The notes: generated from the letters alone by a model not told the origin. A stretch of 64,000 nt of DNA from Microbacterium sp. 70-16 (GCF_001898315.1 NZ_MKTQ01000026.1:62001-126000); one strand, 5' to 3'. Shown: positions 22,988 to 32,620, counted from the first letter of the stretch. Translations and numbers: made by a program.

Positions 22988-23002
22988 CACAGTCTCACTG
23001 TG
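22988..23002. promoter_or_regulatory. 15-bp dyad at the UvrA-like start
   Basis: CACAGTCTCACTGTG has 6-bp perfect arms (CACAGT / ACTGTG) and lies 4 bp upstream of the ATG at 22984. On the coding strand it contains GAGACT followed by six bases and the ATG, so operator and a leaderless-type -10 (A-11 and T-7 present, T-12 absent) may coincide. Confidence 0.4.
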
Positions 23003-23011
23003 GCCGCGCGC

Positions 23012-23089
23012 CAACTGCAAGGCCGCGCGGCCGACACGCCGCGCGCGAGCGCCGCTGCGCGGCGTGTTGCGCGCGATCCCTTGCAGTTG
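23012..23089. repeat. Intergenic palindrome, copy 2 flanking the UvrA-like gene
   Basis: Outer arms CAACTGCAAGG (23012-23022) and CCTTGCAGTTG (23079-23089) are perfect. Inner arms ACACGCCGCG (23034-23043) and CGCGGCGTGT (23058-23067) are perfect too, giving a nested stem. By eye roughly 80 % identical to the copy at 20541. Confidence 0.8.
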
Positions 23090-23109
23090 CGTACGAGGCA
23101 GCTGGCGCG

Positions 23110-23688
23110 TCACACCGCGCGGTGGCAGCCGACGAGGTGGTCGTCGACCATGCCGGCCGACTGCATGAGCGCGTACATCGTGGTCGACCCGACGAACCGG
23201 AAACCGGCCTTCCGTAGCGCTTTCGACATCGCGTCGGATGCCTCGGTCACGGCCGGCACCTCAGTGAACCCCCGCGGGCGCTCGGCCTCAGGTCGAGGGT
23301 CGGGGGCGAACGACCACATGAGCGCGTCGAGGTCGCCCGGCGCCATGCCGAGCACGAGCCGGGCGTTGCCGATCGTGGCGAGGATCTTCGCGCGATTTCG
23401 GATGATCCCGGCATCCGTCATCAGTCGCTCGACGTCGTCGTCTCCGAAGGCCGCCACGACGGCGGGGTCGAAGCCCGCGAACACCTCACGGAAGCGCGGT
23501 CGCTTGCGCAGGATCGTGATCCAACTCAGCCCCGCTTGGAACCCCTCGAGCGACATCTTCTCGAACAGCGCCCGGTCGCCGTGCAGCGGCCGACCCCATT
23601 CCTCGTCGTGGTAGCGGCGGTACTCCGGGTCGTCGCCGACCCACCCGCAGCGCGCGACGCCGTCAGTCCCGATGCGCAGATCACCCAT
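23110..23688 (-). CDS. tag: DNA-3-methyladenine glycosylase I
   Basis: 192 residues, the usual Tag length. Family features: RCGWVGDDPEYRRYHDEEWG at the N-terminus with the zinc Cys, FEKMSLEGFQAGLSW containing the catalytic-site Glu, and the C-terminal DDHLVGCHR providing the His and Cys of the zinc snap. It excises 3-methyladenine in base-excision repair. On the coding strand the -10-like TAGCCT (23700-23695) precedes the ATG by six bases, so the mRNA is probably leaderless. It is transcribed towards the UvrA-like gene, 125 bp away; both relate to DNA damage, but the palindrome between them argues for separate units. Confidence 0.95.
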   Translation of the reverse strand: MGDLRIGTDGVARCGWVGDDPEYRRYHDEEWGRPLHGDRALFEKMSLEGFQAGLSWITILRKRPRFREVFAGFDPAVVAAFGDDDVERLMTDAGIIRNRAKILATIGNARLVLGMAPGDLDALMWSFAPDPRPEAERPRGFTEVPAVTEASDAMSKALRKAGFRFVGSTTMYALMQSAGMVDDHLVGCHRAV

Positions 23689-23905
23689 CCCGCAAGGCTA
23701 CGGCGCCGCGCGCCCCGCGAGATGGGGCCGCGCACCCGAAGCGCGGCCCCAGAAGGCAGCGCTACACCCGCTCGAAGCCGAAGTGGCGGGTGTCGCCTCG
23801 CGAGGCCTTCACTGTGTATGTGTCCGGCGGGCACGAATCGAGACACGACGACGGGTCATCGTTATCGTTCCGTTACTTTGGGGTGGGGCCCTGCGGTAGC
23901 CCGCG

Positions 23906-26011
23906 TCACTTCTTCTTGAGCGATTTCTCCGAGACGGGAGCCTCACCCGACGCGGCGAGGGCCGCGTAGTACGCGCGGGCTTCTTCCTGACGCTCACGCT
24001 CAGCGCCCGACGCGATGGGCGCACGCACATGCTCGGGCGCGAAGCCGTAGGCATCCACGAGGTCCTGCGCGTGCGGACGCAGCCGCAGCGTCAGCCGGTC
24101 GATGTAGCGCGAAACCGATGCCGCGCGCTGCGTCGACAGGCGGCCGTTGATCAGATACCAGGCGAGGTGCTTCTCGATCAGGTGCATGCCGAACAGGTCG
24201 CGCAGCCAGGTGAGCACCTGTGCGGTGCCTTCGTCCTCGATCTTGGCGACGCCGTCGCTGAAGGCCTCCCACTGCAGCAGCTCGCCGTGCGCGCGCGCCG
24301 CCTCGATCAACTCAGCCTGGTTGGCATTGAAGGTCGCTGCGGCTTCGGCCGGCGACGCCTTCGATGCGGGCCGCAGGCGCGTCGCGATGTCGGCGACCAT
24401 CTGCTCGACGCGTCCCGCGAGCAGCTCGTGCTGCTGTTCGGCGCGCAGGCCGAGCTCGACCGAGCGGGCCGTGGAGCCGAAGTCGGTGACGGCCTGGCCG
24501 AGCCGGCGGAGCCCCGCGCCGTGGAACACCCTGCCCGCAGTCTGCTTCGCAGCGAAGGATGCCAACTTTGCGGCATCCGCCCCCTTGAACTGTTTCGCGA
24601 AGTCGGCCAGCAGGCGCTTGCCGACCAGCTGCAGCAGGATGTTGTTGTCGCCTTCGAAAGTGACGTAGACGTCGAGGTCCTGGTGCAGGCCGACGAAACG
24701 GTTCTCGGCGATGAAGCCCGATCCGCCGCACGCCTCACGTGCCTCTTGGATGGTCGACAGCGCGTTCCACGTGCTCAGCGGCTTGAGCGCGGCGGCCAGG
24801 GTCTCAAGATCCTCGCGCTCTTCGGGGGTGTCGGTGCGACCCGAGAACACACCGTCGAACTTGCGCAGCAGCTCGTCGTTGGAGAAGAACTGTGCGTAGT
24901 TCTGTGCGAGCAGGGGCAGCAGGCGGCGCTGGTGCTTGCCGTAGTCGAGCAGCACCACCTCGTCGGTGCCGGCGCCCGAGTCGAACTGGCGACGCTGGTT
25001 GGCATACGTCAGCGCGATGTACAGAGCGAGGGCCGTGGCCTCGGTCGCGGCGCCGTCGAGCGACACGCGGCCCTGCACGAGCGCGCCGAGCATCGTGAAG
25101 AAACGGCGGCCGGGGCTCGCGATGTCGCTCGTATACGTGCCGTCGGAGGCCACCTGGCCATAGCGGTCGAGCAGATTGAACCGCGGGATGCGCACGTGGT
25201 CGAAGGCGAGCCGGCCGTTGTCGATGCCGTTCAGGCCGCCCTTGACGCCGTCATCCTCGCTGGTGACCCCGGGCAGCATGCCGCCCTCGTCGTCGCGGAG
25301 CGGCACGAAGAAGCAGTGCACGCCGTAGTTCACGCCGCCCGTGATCAGCTGAGCGAACACCGTCGCCGCCTTGCCGTGCAGGGCCGCATTGCCGAGGTAC
25401 TCCTTCGTCGCGGCGCGGAACGGCGTGTGGATGACGAACTCCTCGGTGTCGGGGTCGTAGGTCGCGGTCGTGCCGATCGCGGCGACGTCTGAACCGTGCC
25501 CGATCTCGGTCATGCCGAAGGCGCCCGGGATCGTCAGGTCGATGACGCCGGCCAGCCACTCGTCATGGTGCTTCTTCGTGCCGAGCTGGAAGATGGCCGA
25601 GCCGAACAGGCCCCACTGCACACCCGACTTGATCTGCAGACTCGGGTCGGCGAGCACGAGCTCCATGAAGCCGGCGAGGTTCGCGCCGTTGTCGTTCAGA
25701 CCGCCGTACTCCTCGGGGAACGCGCGGCGCGAGCCACCGTGCTCGACGAGCAGGTGCAGCTGGCTGAGCACACGCTCGCGGTGCTCGGGCATCGACTGGC
25801 CGTCGATGCGCCAGAACGCGGGATCCTTGATCATCTCGCGCGCTTCGCGCCGCGTCTGCGACCACGTGCCGAGCAGCAGATCGGTGACCGCGTCGACATC
25901 GATCCGCGGCTCATGCGCCTCTTCGGCGGAATGCGCGGCCGTGGGCGCGCCACCGGCGGGAGTGCGCTTGCTGGTGGCGGGCTTCTTCGAGCGGACAGCG
26001 GCGTCGGTCAT
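23906..26011 (-). CDS. Acyl-CoA oxidase/dehydrogenase-like flavoenzyme (long ACOX-type)
   Basis: 701 residues, much longer than ordinary acyl-CoA dehydrogenases (about 390) and matching the ACOX architecture. Seen: AFGMTEIGHGSDVAAI in the FAD/substrate region, CGGSGFIAENR, and YVTFEGDNNILLQL containing the glutamate that serves as catalytic base in acyl-CoA oxidases. The N-terminal 45 residues are basic and probably disordered; the C-terminus ends KSLKKK. GAAAGG before the ATG at 26011 supports the start. It should oxidise acyl-CoA to 2-enoyl-CoA in fatty-acid breakdown; whether O2 or an electron-transfer flavoprotein accepts the electrons cannot be decided. Transcribed alone. Confidence 0.9.
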   Translation of the reverse strand: MTDAAVRSKKPATSKRTPAGGAPTAAHSAEEAHEPRIDVDAVTDLLLGTWSQTRREAREMIKDPAFWRIDGQSMPEHRERVLSQLHLLVEHGGSRRAFPEEYGGLNDNGANLAGFMELVLADPSLQIKSGVQWGLFGSAIFQLGTKKHHDEWLAGVIDLTIPGAFGMTEIGHGSDVAAIGTTATYDPDTEEFVIHTPFRAATKEYLGNAALHGKAATVFAQLITGGVNYGVHCFFVPLRDDEGGMLPGVTSEDDGVKGGLNGIDNGRLAFDHVRIPRFNLLDRYGQVASDGTYTSDIASPGRRFFTMLGALVQGRVSLDGAATEATALALYIALTYANQRRQFDSGAGTDEVVLLDYGKHQRRLLPLLAQNYAQFFSNDELLRKFDGVFSGRTDTPEEREDLETLAAALKPLSTWNALSTIQEAREACGGSGFIAENRFVGLHQDLDVYVTFEGDNNILLQLVGKRLLADFAKQFKGADAAKLASFAAKQTAGRVFHGAGLRRLGQAVTDFGSTARSVELGLRAEQQHELLAGRVEQMVADIATRLRPASKASPAEAAATFNANQAELIEAARAHGELLQWEAFSDGVAKIEDEGTAQVLTWLRDLFGMHLIEKHLAWYLINGRLSTQRAASVSRYIDRLTLRLRPHAQDLVDAYGFAPEHVRAPIASGAERERQEEARAYYAALAASGEAPVSEKSLKKK

Positions 26012-26106
26012 CGGCGTACCTTTCACAGGCGGGCAGAGGAGGTCATTCTCGACGGTAGATCGACCACACCCCCGCCGCAATTGGTCTGCCGATGACCTAC
26101 AAACAC

Positions 26107-26124
26107 CTGCACACCCGTGTGCAG
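26107..26124. promoter_or_regulatory. Candidate operator upstream of the acyl-CoA oxidase-like gene
   Basis: CTGCACAC-CC-GTGTGCAG has perfect 8-bp arms with a 2-bp centre, partly extended outward by CAAA (26100-26103) and TTTG (26127-26130). It lies about 95 bp before the ATG at 26011, in a locally AT-richer gap. The form fits a dimeric repressor such as a TetR-family fatty-acid regulator; none is encoded nearby. Confidence 0.5.
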
Positions 26125-26225
26125 CCTTTGTTGTATGACACCCACACCCACGCTCGGTGAGACTCAGTGTCACTGCGTGTGCGTGGCGGGGCGCGGTGGG
26201 GTGTTTTGAGGCAGATGCCCCGGCC

Positions 26226-28316
26226 TCACGCCCCGGCGATGACCTCGAGCACGGCCTCGCCGTACGCCTCGCGCTTCTTGGCGCCGATGCCGGTGATGCC
26301 CTCGAGCGCTGCCACCGATGCCGGGCGCTGATCGGCGAGGGCGCGGAGCGTGGCATCCCCGAACACGATGTACGCGGGAACGCCCTGCTCCTTGGCGACG
26401 CCGGCGCGCCACGCACGCAGGGCCTCGAACAGATCGCGATCGCCCTCAGCGACCGACTCTGTCGCCGCGGCCTTGCGCGCGCGAGACCCGCCACCGCCGC
26501 GACCGAGCACGTCGCGGCGCAACGGCACCGCCGCCTCGCCGCGCAGCACGGCCGCGCCCTCTTCGCCGATGGCGAGCACGCCGTACTCGCCGCGCGCCAC
26601 GATGATGCCGCGCGCGAGCAACTGACGAATGACGCTGCGCCAGTCCTGGTCGCTGAGATCGGCGCCGAGGCCGTACGTGGCGAGCTTGTCGTGCCCCTGC
26701 TGGCGGATCCGCTCCGTCGACGCGCCCCGCAAGATGTCGACGAGGTGCCCGGCACCGAATGCCTGGTTCCGCTCGCGCTGCAGCCGCACGATCGTCGACA
26801 GCAGCTTCTGCGCGGGGACGAGCCCGTCCCACGTGTCGGCGGGCTGCAGACACGTGTCGCAGTTGCCGCACGGGTCGGATGCCTGGCCGAAGTACGCGAG
26901 CAGGTTCTGCCGGCGGCACGACACCGTCTCGCACAGCGCGAGCATCGCGTCGAGGTGCTGACCGAGGCGCTGCTTGTACGCACGCTCGCCCGGCGATTGG
27001 TCGATGAGGCGGCGCTGCTGCACGACGTCGCCGAGTCCGTACGCCATCCATGCGACGGCCGGCTCGCCGTCGCGACCGGCGCGACCCGTCTCCTGGTAGT
27101 AGCCCTCGACCGACTTCGGCAGATCGATGTGCGCGACGAAGCGGACGTCGGGCTTATCGATGCCCATCCCGAACGCGACCGTCGCGACCATGACGACGCC
27201 GTCTTCGCGCAGGAACCGCCCCTGATGGTGAGCGCGGACCGCGGCATCCAACCCCGCGTGGTACGGCAGGGCATCGATTCCCTGCGTGCGCAGGTATTCG
27301 GCGGTCTGCTCGACCGACTTGCGGCTGAGCGCGTAGACGATGCCCGCCGCGCCCTCGGGCTGCGACCGGATGAAGTCCAGCAGCTGGCGGCGCGGGTCGA
27401 CCTTCGGCGCGATGCGGTACTGGATGTTCGGCCGGTCGAAGCTCGCGACGAAGTGCTGCGCGGCGTCGAGGTGGAGGCGCTCGGTGATCTCCTGGTGGGT
27501 CGCGCGCGTGGCCGTCGCGGTGAGCGCCATGCGCGGGACGCCGGGGAAGCGCTCGGCGAGGTCGCCGAGCGCGAGATAGTCGGGGCGGAAGTCGTGACCC
27601 CACTGGCTGACACAGTGGGCCTCGTCGATCGCGATGACGCTGAGCCGGCCGCGCTGCAGGAGCGCGGTCGTGGCGGTGACGCTGAGGCGTTCGGGCGCGA
27701 CGTAGAGCAGATCGAGTTCGCCCGCGAGGTAGGCCTGCTCGACGCCCGCGCGCTCGGCCGGCGACTGCGTCGAGTTGAGGTAGGCGGCGCGCACGCCGTT
27801 GGCGACGAGGGCGTCGACCTGGTCGTGCATCAGCGCGATGAGCGGGCTGATCACCAGACCCGTGCCGGGGCGGACGAGCGCCGGCACCTGATAGGTGATC
27901 GACTTGCCGCCACCGGTCGGCATGAGCACGACCGCGTCGCCACCGCCGACCACCTGCGCGACGATCGCAGCCTGATCACCGCGGAAATCGTCGTAGCCGA
28001 AGACGTCCTTCAGCACCGCCCGCGGGTCTTCGCCGGTGTGGTCGCGCTTGGTGAGTGAGAGGACGGATGCCGGCTGTGCGGGCACTCTCGGGGCGGAGCC
28101 GGCTCCGGGGGCGGCGGGGCCCCCGGCGGTCGGTGCGGCCGGGTCGACGGCCGTCCCGGCTCCGGCCGGGCCGGCGGACGCCATGGCGCGCGCCAGCGCA
28201 CCGGCGTAGCCGTCGAACTCGGGCGGCGGCGGCGCGTCATAGTCGTCGGGCGGCATGAGCTCGTCGACGTCCCACGGCACATCCGCGTACGGATCGGAGA
28301 AGGTCGCGTCACTCAC
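26226..28316 (-). CDS. recQ: ATP-dependent DNA helicase RecQ
   Basis: 696 residues. After a Pro/Ala-rich leader (about 1-90) come the superfamily-2 helicase motifs: [12 protein letters not shown] (I), [13 protein letters not shown] (Ia), [18 protein letters not shown] (II, RecQ-specific), LTATAT (III) and [12 protein letters not shown] (VI). A zinc-binding set follows ([23 protein letters not shown]), then winged-helix and C-terminal HRDC domains ([18 protein letters not shown]). RecQ unwinds recombination intermediates. The GTG start is exactly six bases after TAGCCT (28328-28323), so a leaderless transcript is likely. The linker before the helicase core is longer than in E. coli RecQ. Confidence 0.96.
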   Translation of the reverse strand: MSDATFSDPYADVPWDVDELMPPDDYDAPPPPEFDGYAGALARAMASAGPAGAGTAVDPAAPTAGGPAAPGAGSAPRVPAQPASVLSLTKRDHTGEDPRAVLKDVFGYDDFRGDQAAIVAQVVGGGDAVVLMPTGGGKSITYQVPALVRPGTGLVISPLIALMHDQVDALVANGVRAAYLNSTQSPAERAGVEQAYLAGELDLLYVAPERLSVTATTALLQRGRLSVIAIDEAHCVSQWGHDFRPDYLALGDLAERFPGVPRMALTATATRATHQEITERLHLDAAQHFVASFDRPNIQYRIAPKVDPRRQLLDFIRSQPEGAAGIVYALSRKSVEQTAEYLRTQGIDALPYHAGLDAAVRAHHQGRFLREDGVVMVATVAFGMGIDKPDVRFVAHIDLPKSVEGYYQETGRAGRDGEPAVAWMAYGLGDVVQQRRLIDQSPGERAYKQRLGQHLDAMLALCETVSCRRQNLLAYFGQASDPCGNCDTCLQPADTWDGLVPAQKLLSTIVRLQRERNQAFGAGHLVDILRGASTERIRQQGHDKLATYGLGADLSDQDWRSVIRQLLARGIIVARGEYGVLAIGEEGAAVLRGEAAVPLRRDVLGRGGGGSRARKAAATESVAEGDRDLFEALRAWRAGVAKEQGVPAYIVFGDATLRALADQRPASVAALEGITGIGAKKREAYGEAVLEVIAGA

Positions 28317-28410
28317 CAGACCAGGCTAACCGGGGCATCCGACGTTGCCGCCATCGGGTCCGTCGGCGTTGCCGTCAGACCAGCGCCGGCACGGATCAGC
28401 CCAGCTCAGT

Positions 28411-28818
28411 TCAGCCCAGCGCCGAGGCGATGTCGGTGCGGGCGAAGTCGTCGCCGACGTACAGCAGCGGCTCGCGGCGCTCGCGGGCGAGCGCGTACGA
28501 GAAGCAGTCGCCGAAGTTCAACCGCGCCGGATGCCCGGATCCCCTGCCGTAGTCGCGGTAGGCCTGGCGCGCGAGAGCCGCCTGCGTCGCCGTGACCGGG
28601 ACGATCTCGGCCCCGAATCCCTCGATGATCGCGTCGAAGCGGGCGGATCGCACCGGGTCTCGCGGGCTGTCGGCGACGACGGATGCCTCGACGAGCGTCG
28701 CCGCGGAGATCGCGACCCGCTCCGACTGCGCGAGCGCTGCGGCGACGGCAGCCGCCACCGCCTCGGCACTGGGTTCGCGCAGCATCAGGGCGAGGATCGC
28801 GGACGAGTCGACGATCAC
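28411..28818 (-). CDS. vapC: PIN-domain ribonuclease toxin, VapC family
   Basis: 135 residues. PIN acidic residues are in place: MIVDSSAILA (Asp4), the VEAS glutamate near 44, NFGDCFSYALA near 101-104, and VGDDFARTD near 122. VapC toxins are Mg2+-dependent endoribonucleases that cut tRNA or rRNA. The ATG overlaps the antitoxin stop by 4 bp (ATGA), the usual translationally coupled arrangement. Full length; no sign of decay. Confidence 0.94.
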   Translation of the reverse strand: MIVDSSAILALMLREPSAEAVAAAVAAALAQSERVAISAATLVEASVVADSPRDPVRSARFDAIIEGFGAEIVPVTATQAALARQAYRDYGRGSGHPARLNFGDCFSYALARERREPLLYVGDDFARTDIASALG

Positions 28819-29072
28819 GCCGGAAGCCCCGTCTCGGAGTCGTACAGATCGCGTGCGAAGGGTTCGAGATCGACGCCCTCGAACGCGTCCTGCGCCGCAG
28901 TGACGGCTGCGAAGAAGCGCTCGACCCGCTCTTCACGCTCGGCGTCGGCCTTGAGCTCTTCCAGGCGTGCACGCACCGCCTGCTCGACGGCCGAGGTCTG
29001 ACTGACGCCCAGTCGCTCGGCGAGCTCGCGGACGGCCGCATGCACGTCCTCATTCTTGATGTTGAGACTCAT
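28815..29072 (-). CDS. vapB: VapB-type antitoxin
   Basis: 85 residues beginning MSLNIKNEDVHAAVRELA, the N-terminus typical of the Rv0623-like VapB group (ribbon-helix-helix or short DNA-binding start), with an acidic helical middle and the C-terminal toxin-binding tail. It neutralises the adjacent VapC and would repress the pair. On the coding strand TAGAAT (29085-29080) sits seven bases before the ATG, so the operon is probably leaderless and its promoter lies directly at the start codon. Confidence 0.92.
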   Translation of the reverse strand: MSLNIKNEDVHAAVRELAERLGVSQTSAVEQAVRARLEELKADAEREERVERFFAAVTAAQDAFEGVDLEPFARDLYDSETGLPA

Positions 29073-29183
29073 GGCACCGATTCTACCCTCGGCATCCTCT
29101 TTTCTACCATTGCGTGTCTGAGGGGGTCGTTAGCGTGCGCGACATGAACAAGAACGTGCCCTGGACCCACAGGGGAGTACGAC

Positions 29184-29702
29184 ATGACCGACATCATCCC
29201 GCCCGACCTCGCTGCCTGGATGGACCAGGAGGACGCGCACATCGCCGATCAGATCCGTCGGTACGGCGTCTCGATCCAGATGATCGGAGGCGGACGCTGC
29301 TCGGTACCGGGCTGCTGCGCGCCCGTCTCTGACTGTCCGTTCGCCTACACCGTCGGGCTGTTCGGCATCGGGCACCCCGAGCTGATCGTCACGGGGCTCG
29401 ATATTCCGGGCTCATCGCGGACGTTGAACGCGGCGACGGATTTCGTCTACGACGGCGGGCGGTTCATGCCTGGCGTCGAGACCGCTGTTCCCGGGTGGGG
29501 CCGTGTCCTGCCGGAGGCGGTGCCGAACCCCGGCGACATCGTGTTCAACGCGAACTGCCACTACCGGCGGCCCGCGGAGTTCTCGGTGCCGGCTCTGCAG
29601 CTGGCCTACCCCGACAAGCGGGGCCGGTTTCCGTCCGACCCCTCGTTCTCGGGGGCGCGCAAGCGACAGCCGCGGCCCGGTGAATGGGATGCCCTGACAT
29701 GA
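29184..29702 (+). CDS. DUF4262 domain protein
   Basis: 172 residues, ATG preceded by AGGGGAG. Family traits: a CPFAYTVGLFGIGHPELIVTGL segment and a cysteine cluster before it (CSVPGCCAPVSDC). DUF4262 proteins are small, soluble and of unknown function, scattered in actinobacteria and proteobacteria. It stands alone on the plus strand, convergent with the DUF3516 helicase 40 bp away; no obvious partner gene. Confidence 0.85.
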   Translation: MTDIIPPDLAAWMDQEDAHIADQIRRYGVSIQMIGGGRCSVPGCCAPVSDCPFAYTVGLFGIGHPELIVTGLDIPGSSRTLNAATDFVYDGGRFMPGVETAVPGWGRVLPEAVPNPGDIVFNANCHYRRPAEFSVPALQLAYPDKRGRFPSDPSFSGARKRQPRPGEWDALT

Positions 29703-29742
29703 CCGGCTCGCCCAACCACCGGCCGCGCGCACCGCCGGTCGC

Positions 29743-32391
29743 TTACAGCCGCACGACCTCGGTGACGCGCACGACCGCGGCGCCTTCGTCGACGGATGCC
29801 TGCAGGTCGACCTCCGCGCGGATGCGCCAGTCGTGGTCGCCCGCCGGGTCGTCGATCGTCTGCTCGACGCGCCACACGCCGGACGACGCGTCAGAGGTGT
29901 CGATGACACACAGCCGCGGCGAGCGCGCGGGGCCGCCCGTGCGGATCTCGTCGTGGTCGTCGTAGTAGGCATCCAGCGCTTCGGGCCAGCCCGTGTCGGG
30001 ATCGAGGGCGACGAGCGCATCGTCGTCCTGCAGGGCGGCGAGCTGCACGCGACGGAACAGCTCGTTGCGCACGAGCACCGTGAAGGCGCGCTCGTTGGTG
30101 AGGATCGACGGCGGCGCCGGCGGAACGACGGGGCTGCCGTCCTCGGGCAACGGCATGGTGGGGTCGATCAGCGCCGCCCACTCGTCGACGAGGCTCGAGT
30201 CGACTTGGCGGACCAGTTCCCCGAGCCACTCGATGATGTCCATGAGCTCATCGGTGCGCGCCTCGGCAGGCACCGTCTGGCGGATCGCGCGATAGGCATC
30301 CGACAGGTACCGCAGCACAAGGCCCTCGCTGCGCTGCAGTTGGTAGAAGGAGACGAACTCTGCAAACGACATCGCCCGCTCGAACATGTCGCGGACCACC
30401 GACTTGGGGCTCAGCTCGAAGTCGCGCACCCACGGCTGGCTCGACGCGAACACCTCGAACGACTGGTCGAGCAGCTCCGCGAGGGGCTTGGGCCAAGTGA
30501 CCTCCTCGAGCAGCGCCATGCGCTCGTCGTACTCGATGCCGTCGCGCTTCATCGCGGCGACGGCTTCGCCGCGCGCCTTGTACTCCTGCTGTGCGAGGAT
30601 CGCCCGCGGGTCATCGAGCGTCGCCTCGATGACGCTCACGACGTCGAGCGCATAGTGCCCCGTGCCGACTCCGCCGCCAGTGGGTGCGCTGGCGGGTGCG
30701 CTGGTGGGTGCGCTGGTGGGTGAGCTGGTCGAGGGGTCGCCGCCCGCACTCGCCCCCGAGTCCGCGCTGGCCCCCGAGCCCGTCGAGGGGCCAGCCCCAT
30801 CGTCCTCCGGCGCAAGCAACGAGACGGCGGCGAGCGCGAACGGCGACAGCGGCTGGTTGAGCGCGAAGTTCGGCTGCAGGTCGACCGTGAGGCGTATGAC
30901 CGGGGATGCCCCGCGGTCGATCTCGACGATCTCGGCATCCATCAGCGTGCGGAAGATCGCGATCGCGCGCCGCGCAAGCTCGTACTTCCGCGCGCGCGGC
31001 TCGTGGTTGTCGAACACGAGCGAACGCACGTTGCCGAAGACGTCTCCGCCGCGTCCGATCACGTTGATGAGCATCGCGGCGGTGAGCTTCAGCTGCGGCA
31101 CGAGCGGCTCGGGCGCGGCGGCGATGAGGCGCTCGTAGGAGCCCTCACCCCAGTTCACGACGCCTGTCGGGGCCTTCTTGCGCACGATCTTCTTGCGCTT
31201 GGCCGGATCATCGCCTGCCTTGGCGAGGGCGACGGCGTTGTCGATCTCCCACTCTGGGGCCATCACGACCACGTTGCCGTACGGATCGTAGCCCGCACGC
31301 CCGGCGCGGCCGGCGACCTGGTGGAACTCGCGCGCCGACAACTGCCGCATCTTCGTGCCGTCGTACTTGCTGAGCGCAGTGACGACGACCGTGCGGATCG
31401 GCACGTTGATGCCCACGCCGAGGGTGTCGGTGCCGCAGATCACCCGCAGCAGTCCGCGCTGCGCGAGCGTCTCGACCAGGCGTCGATACCGCGGCAGCAT
31501 GCCCGCGTGGTGCACGCCGATCCCGACGCGCACGAGCCGCGACAGCGTCTTGCCGAACCCCGTCGTGAAGCGGAATCCGCCGATCGCCTCGGCGATCTCA
31601 TCGCGCTGCGCCCGCGTTGTGAGCGGGGCGGATGCCAGCGCTTGCGCGCGCTCGAGCGCGGCCGCCTGCGCGAAGTGCACGATGTAGACGGGCACTTCGC
31701 GCTCGTCGACGAGCATCGTGAGAACCTCGTGCACCGGCCGCCGCTCGTACGAGAAGTGCAACGGCACGGGTCGCTCGACACCCGTGATCTGCGCGACCGC
31801 ACGGCCGGTGCGTCGCGCCAGGTCGTCGGCGATGTCGGTGACGTCGCCGAGCGTCGCCGACATCAGCAGGAACTGCGCGCGAGGCAACAGCAGCAGCGGG
31901 ATCTGCCACGCCCAGCCCCGATCGGGGTCGCCGTAGTAGTGGAACTCGTCCATGACGACCTGGTCGACGGGGGCATCCGCACCTTGCCGCAGCGCGATGT
32001 TCGCGAGGATCTCGGCCGTGCAGCAGACGATCGGCGCGTCGGGGTTGACCGACGAGTCGCCGGTCACCATGCCGACGTTCTCGGCTCCGAAGATCTCGAC
32101 GAGGGCGAAGAACTTCTCGCTGACGAGGGCCTTGATCGGCGCCGTGTAGTACGAGCGACCGCCCGTGGCCAGGCACGCCGCGTGCGCGGCGATCGCGACG
32201 AGCGACTTGCCGGTGCCCGTCGGCGTCGACAGGATCACGTTCGCGCCCGACACGAGCTCGATCGCGGCCTCGTCCTGCGCCGGATACAGCGTGAGCCCCT
32301 GCCCCGCCGCCCACGTCACGAAGCCGTCGTACACGGCATCCGCGGTCGCGCCCGCCGAAACGAGGTCGAGCAGGCGGGGCGCGTCAGTCAC
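29743..32391 (-). CDS. DEAD/DEAH-box RNA helicase with DUF3516 C-terminus
   Basis: 882 residues from a GTG at 32391 (VTDAPRLLDLV). Ski2-like helicase motifs: STPTGTGKSLVA (I), VMDEFHYYGD (II), LMSATLGDV (III), VHHAGMLP, and HQVAGRAGRAGYD (VI). DUF3516 fills the second half. Residues about 600-640 are a low-complexity insert (PSTGSGASADSG, then SAPTSAPTSAP) made from repeated DNA, see 30724-30794. A further 65 codons upstream are open but contain an intergenic palindrome and are rejected. The GTG lies six bases after CAGACT, a degenerate leaderless-type -10. The role is presumably RNA processing or decay. Confidence 0.9.
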   Translation of the reverse strand: MTDAPRLLDLVSAGATADAVYDGFVTWAAGQGLTLYPAQDEAAIELVSGANVILSTPTGTGKSLVAIAAHAACLATGGRSYYTAPIKALVSEKFFALVEIFGAENVGMVTGDSSVNPDAPIVCCTAEILANIALRQGADAPVDQVVMDEFHYYGDPDRGWAWQIPLLLLPRAQFLLMSATLGDVTDIADDLARRTGRAVAQITGVERPVPLHFSYERRPVHEVLTMLVDEREVPVYIVHFAQAAALERAQALASAPLTTRAQRDEIAEAIGGFRFTTGFGKTLSRLVRVGIGVHHAGMLPRYRRLVETLAQRGLLRVICGTDTLGVGINVPIRTVVVTALSKYDGTKMRQLSAREFHQVAGRAGRAGYDPYGNVVVMAPEWEIDNAVALAKAGDDPAKRKKIVRKKAPTGVVNWGEGSYERLIAAAPEPLVPQLKLTAAMLINVIGRGGDVFGNVRSLVFDNHEPRARKYELARRAIAIFRTLMDAEIVEIDRGASPVIRLTVDLQPNFALNQPLSPFALAAVSLLAPEDDGAGPSTGSGASADSGASAGGDPSTSSPTSAPTSAPASAPTGGGVGTGHYALDVVSVIEATLDDPRAILAQQEYKARGEAVAAMKRDGIEYDERMALLEEVTWPKPLAELLDQSFEVFASSQPWVRDFELSPKSVVRDMFERAMSFAEFVSFYQLQRSEGLVLRYLSDAYRAIRQTVPAEARTDELMDIIEWLGELVRQVDSSLVDEWAALIDPTMPLPEDGSPVVPPAPPSILTNERAFTVLVRNELFRRVQLAALQDDDALVALDPDTGWPEALDAYYDDHDEIRTGGPARSPRLCVIDTSDASSGVWRVEQTIDDPAGDHDWRIRAEVDLQASVDEGAAVVRVTEVVRL
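30724..30794. repeat. REP-like repeat inside the DUF3516 helicase gene
   Basis: Contains GCTGGTCGAGGGGTCG (30724-30739) and CCCCCGAGCCCGTCGAGGGG (30771-30790), forms of the dispersed Microbacteriaceae repeat also found at 63855-63910. Read in frame on the minus strand it yields PSTGSGASADSGASAG-like residues. It is preceded (30677-30723) by short tandem GGGTGCGCTGG units encoding SAPTSAP repeats. Confidence 0.65.
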
Positions 32392-32519
32392 CCCTCGAGT
32401 CTGCCGCACCCGCGGAAACAGCGCGGCCACCGCACCCGCGCGCTGCGGCGACGCCGCCGCTGCGGCAGGCCACCGCACCCGCGAGGCCACCGCACCCGCG
32501 AGGCCGCACCAGCAAGGCC

Positions 32520-32620
32520 GCCGCAATAACTCAGGAGCCGCGGCTCGAAACTCCGCCGACATGCCGCGTTCTGGCCGGTTCAGCATCGCACGGGCTGCGC
32601 ATCTCCTGAATTATTGCGGC
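32520..32620. repeat. Long intergenic inverted repeat between GH3 and helicase genes
   Basis: Arms GCCGCAATAACTCAGGAG (32520-32537) and CTCCTGAATTATTGCGGC (32603-32620) pair over 18 bp with one G-T mismatch. It shares the core ATAACTCAGG with the element at 60755-60824. The 340-bp gap 32392-32731 otherwise holds GC-rich sequence with short GCACCCGCG repeats (32400-32520) and no gene. Confidence 0.8.

Noticed and set aside
28411..29072. VapBC as part of a mobile or defence island
   Set aside because: No integrase, repeats or composition change around it; it looks like an ordinary chromosomal toxin-antitoxin pair.
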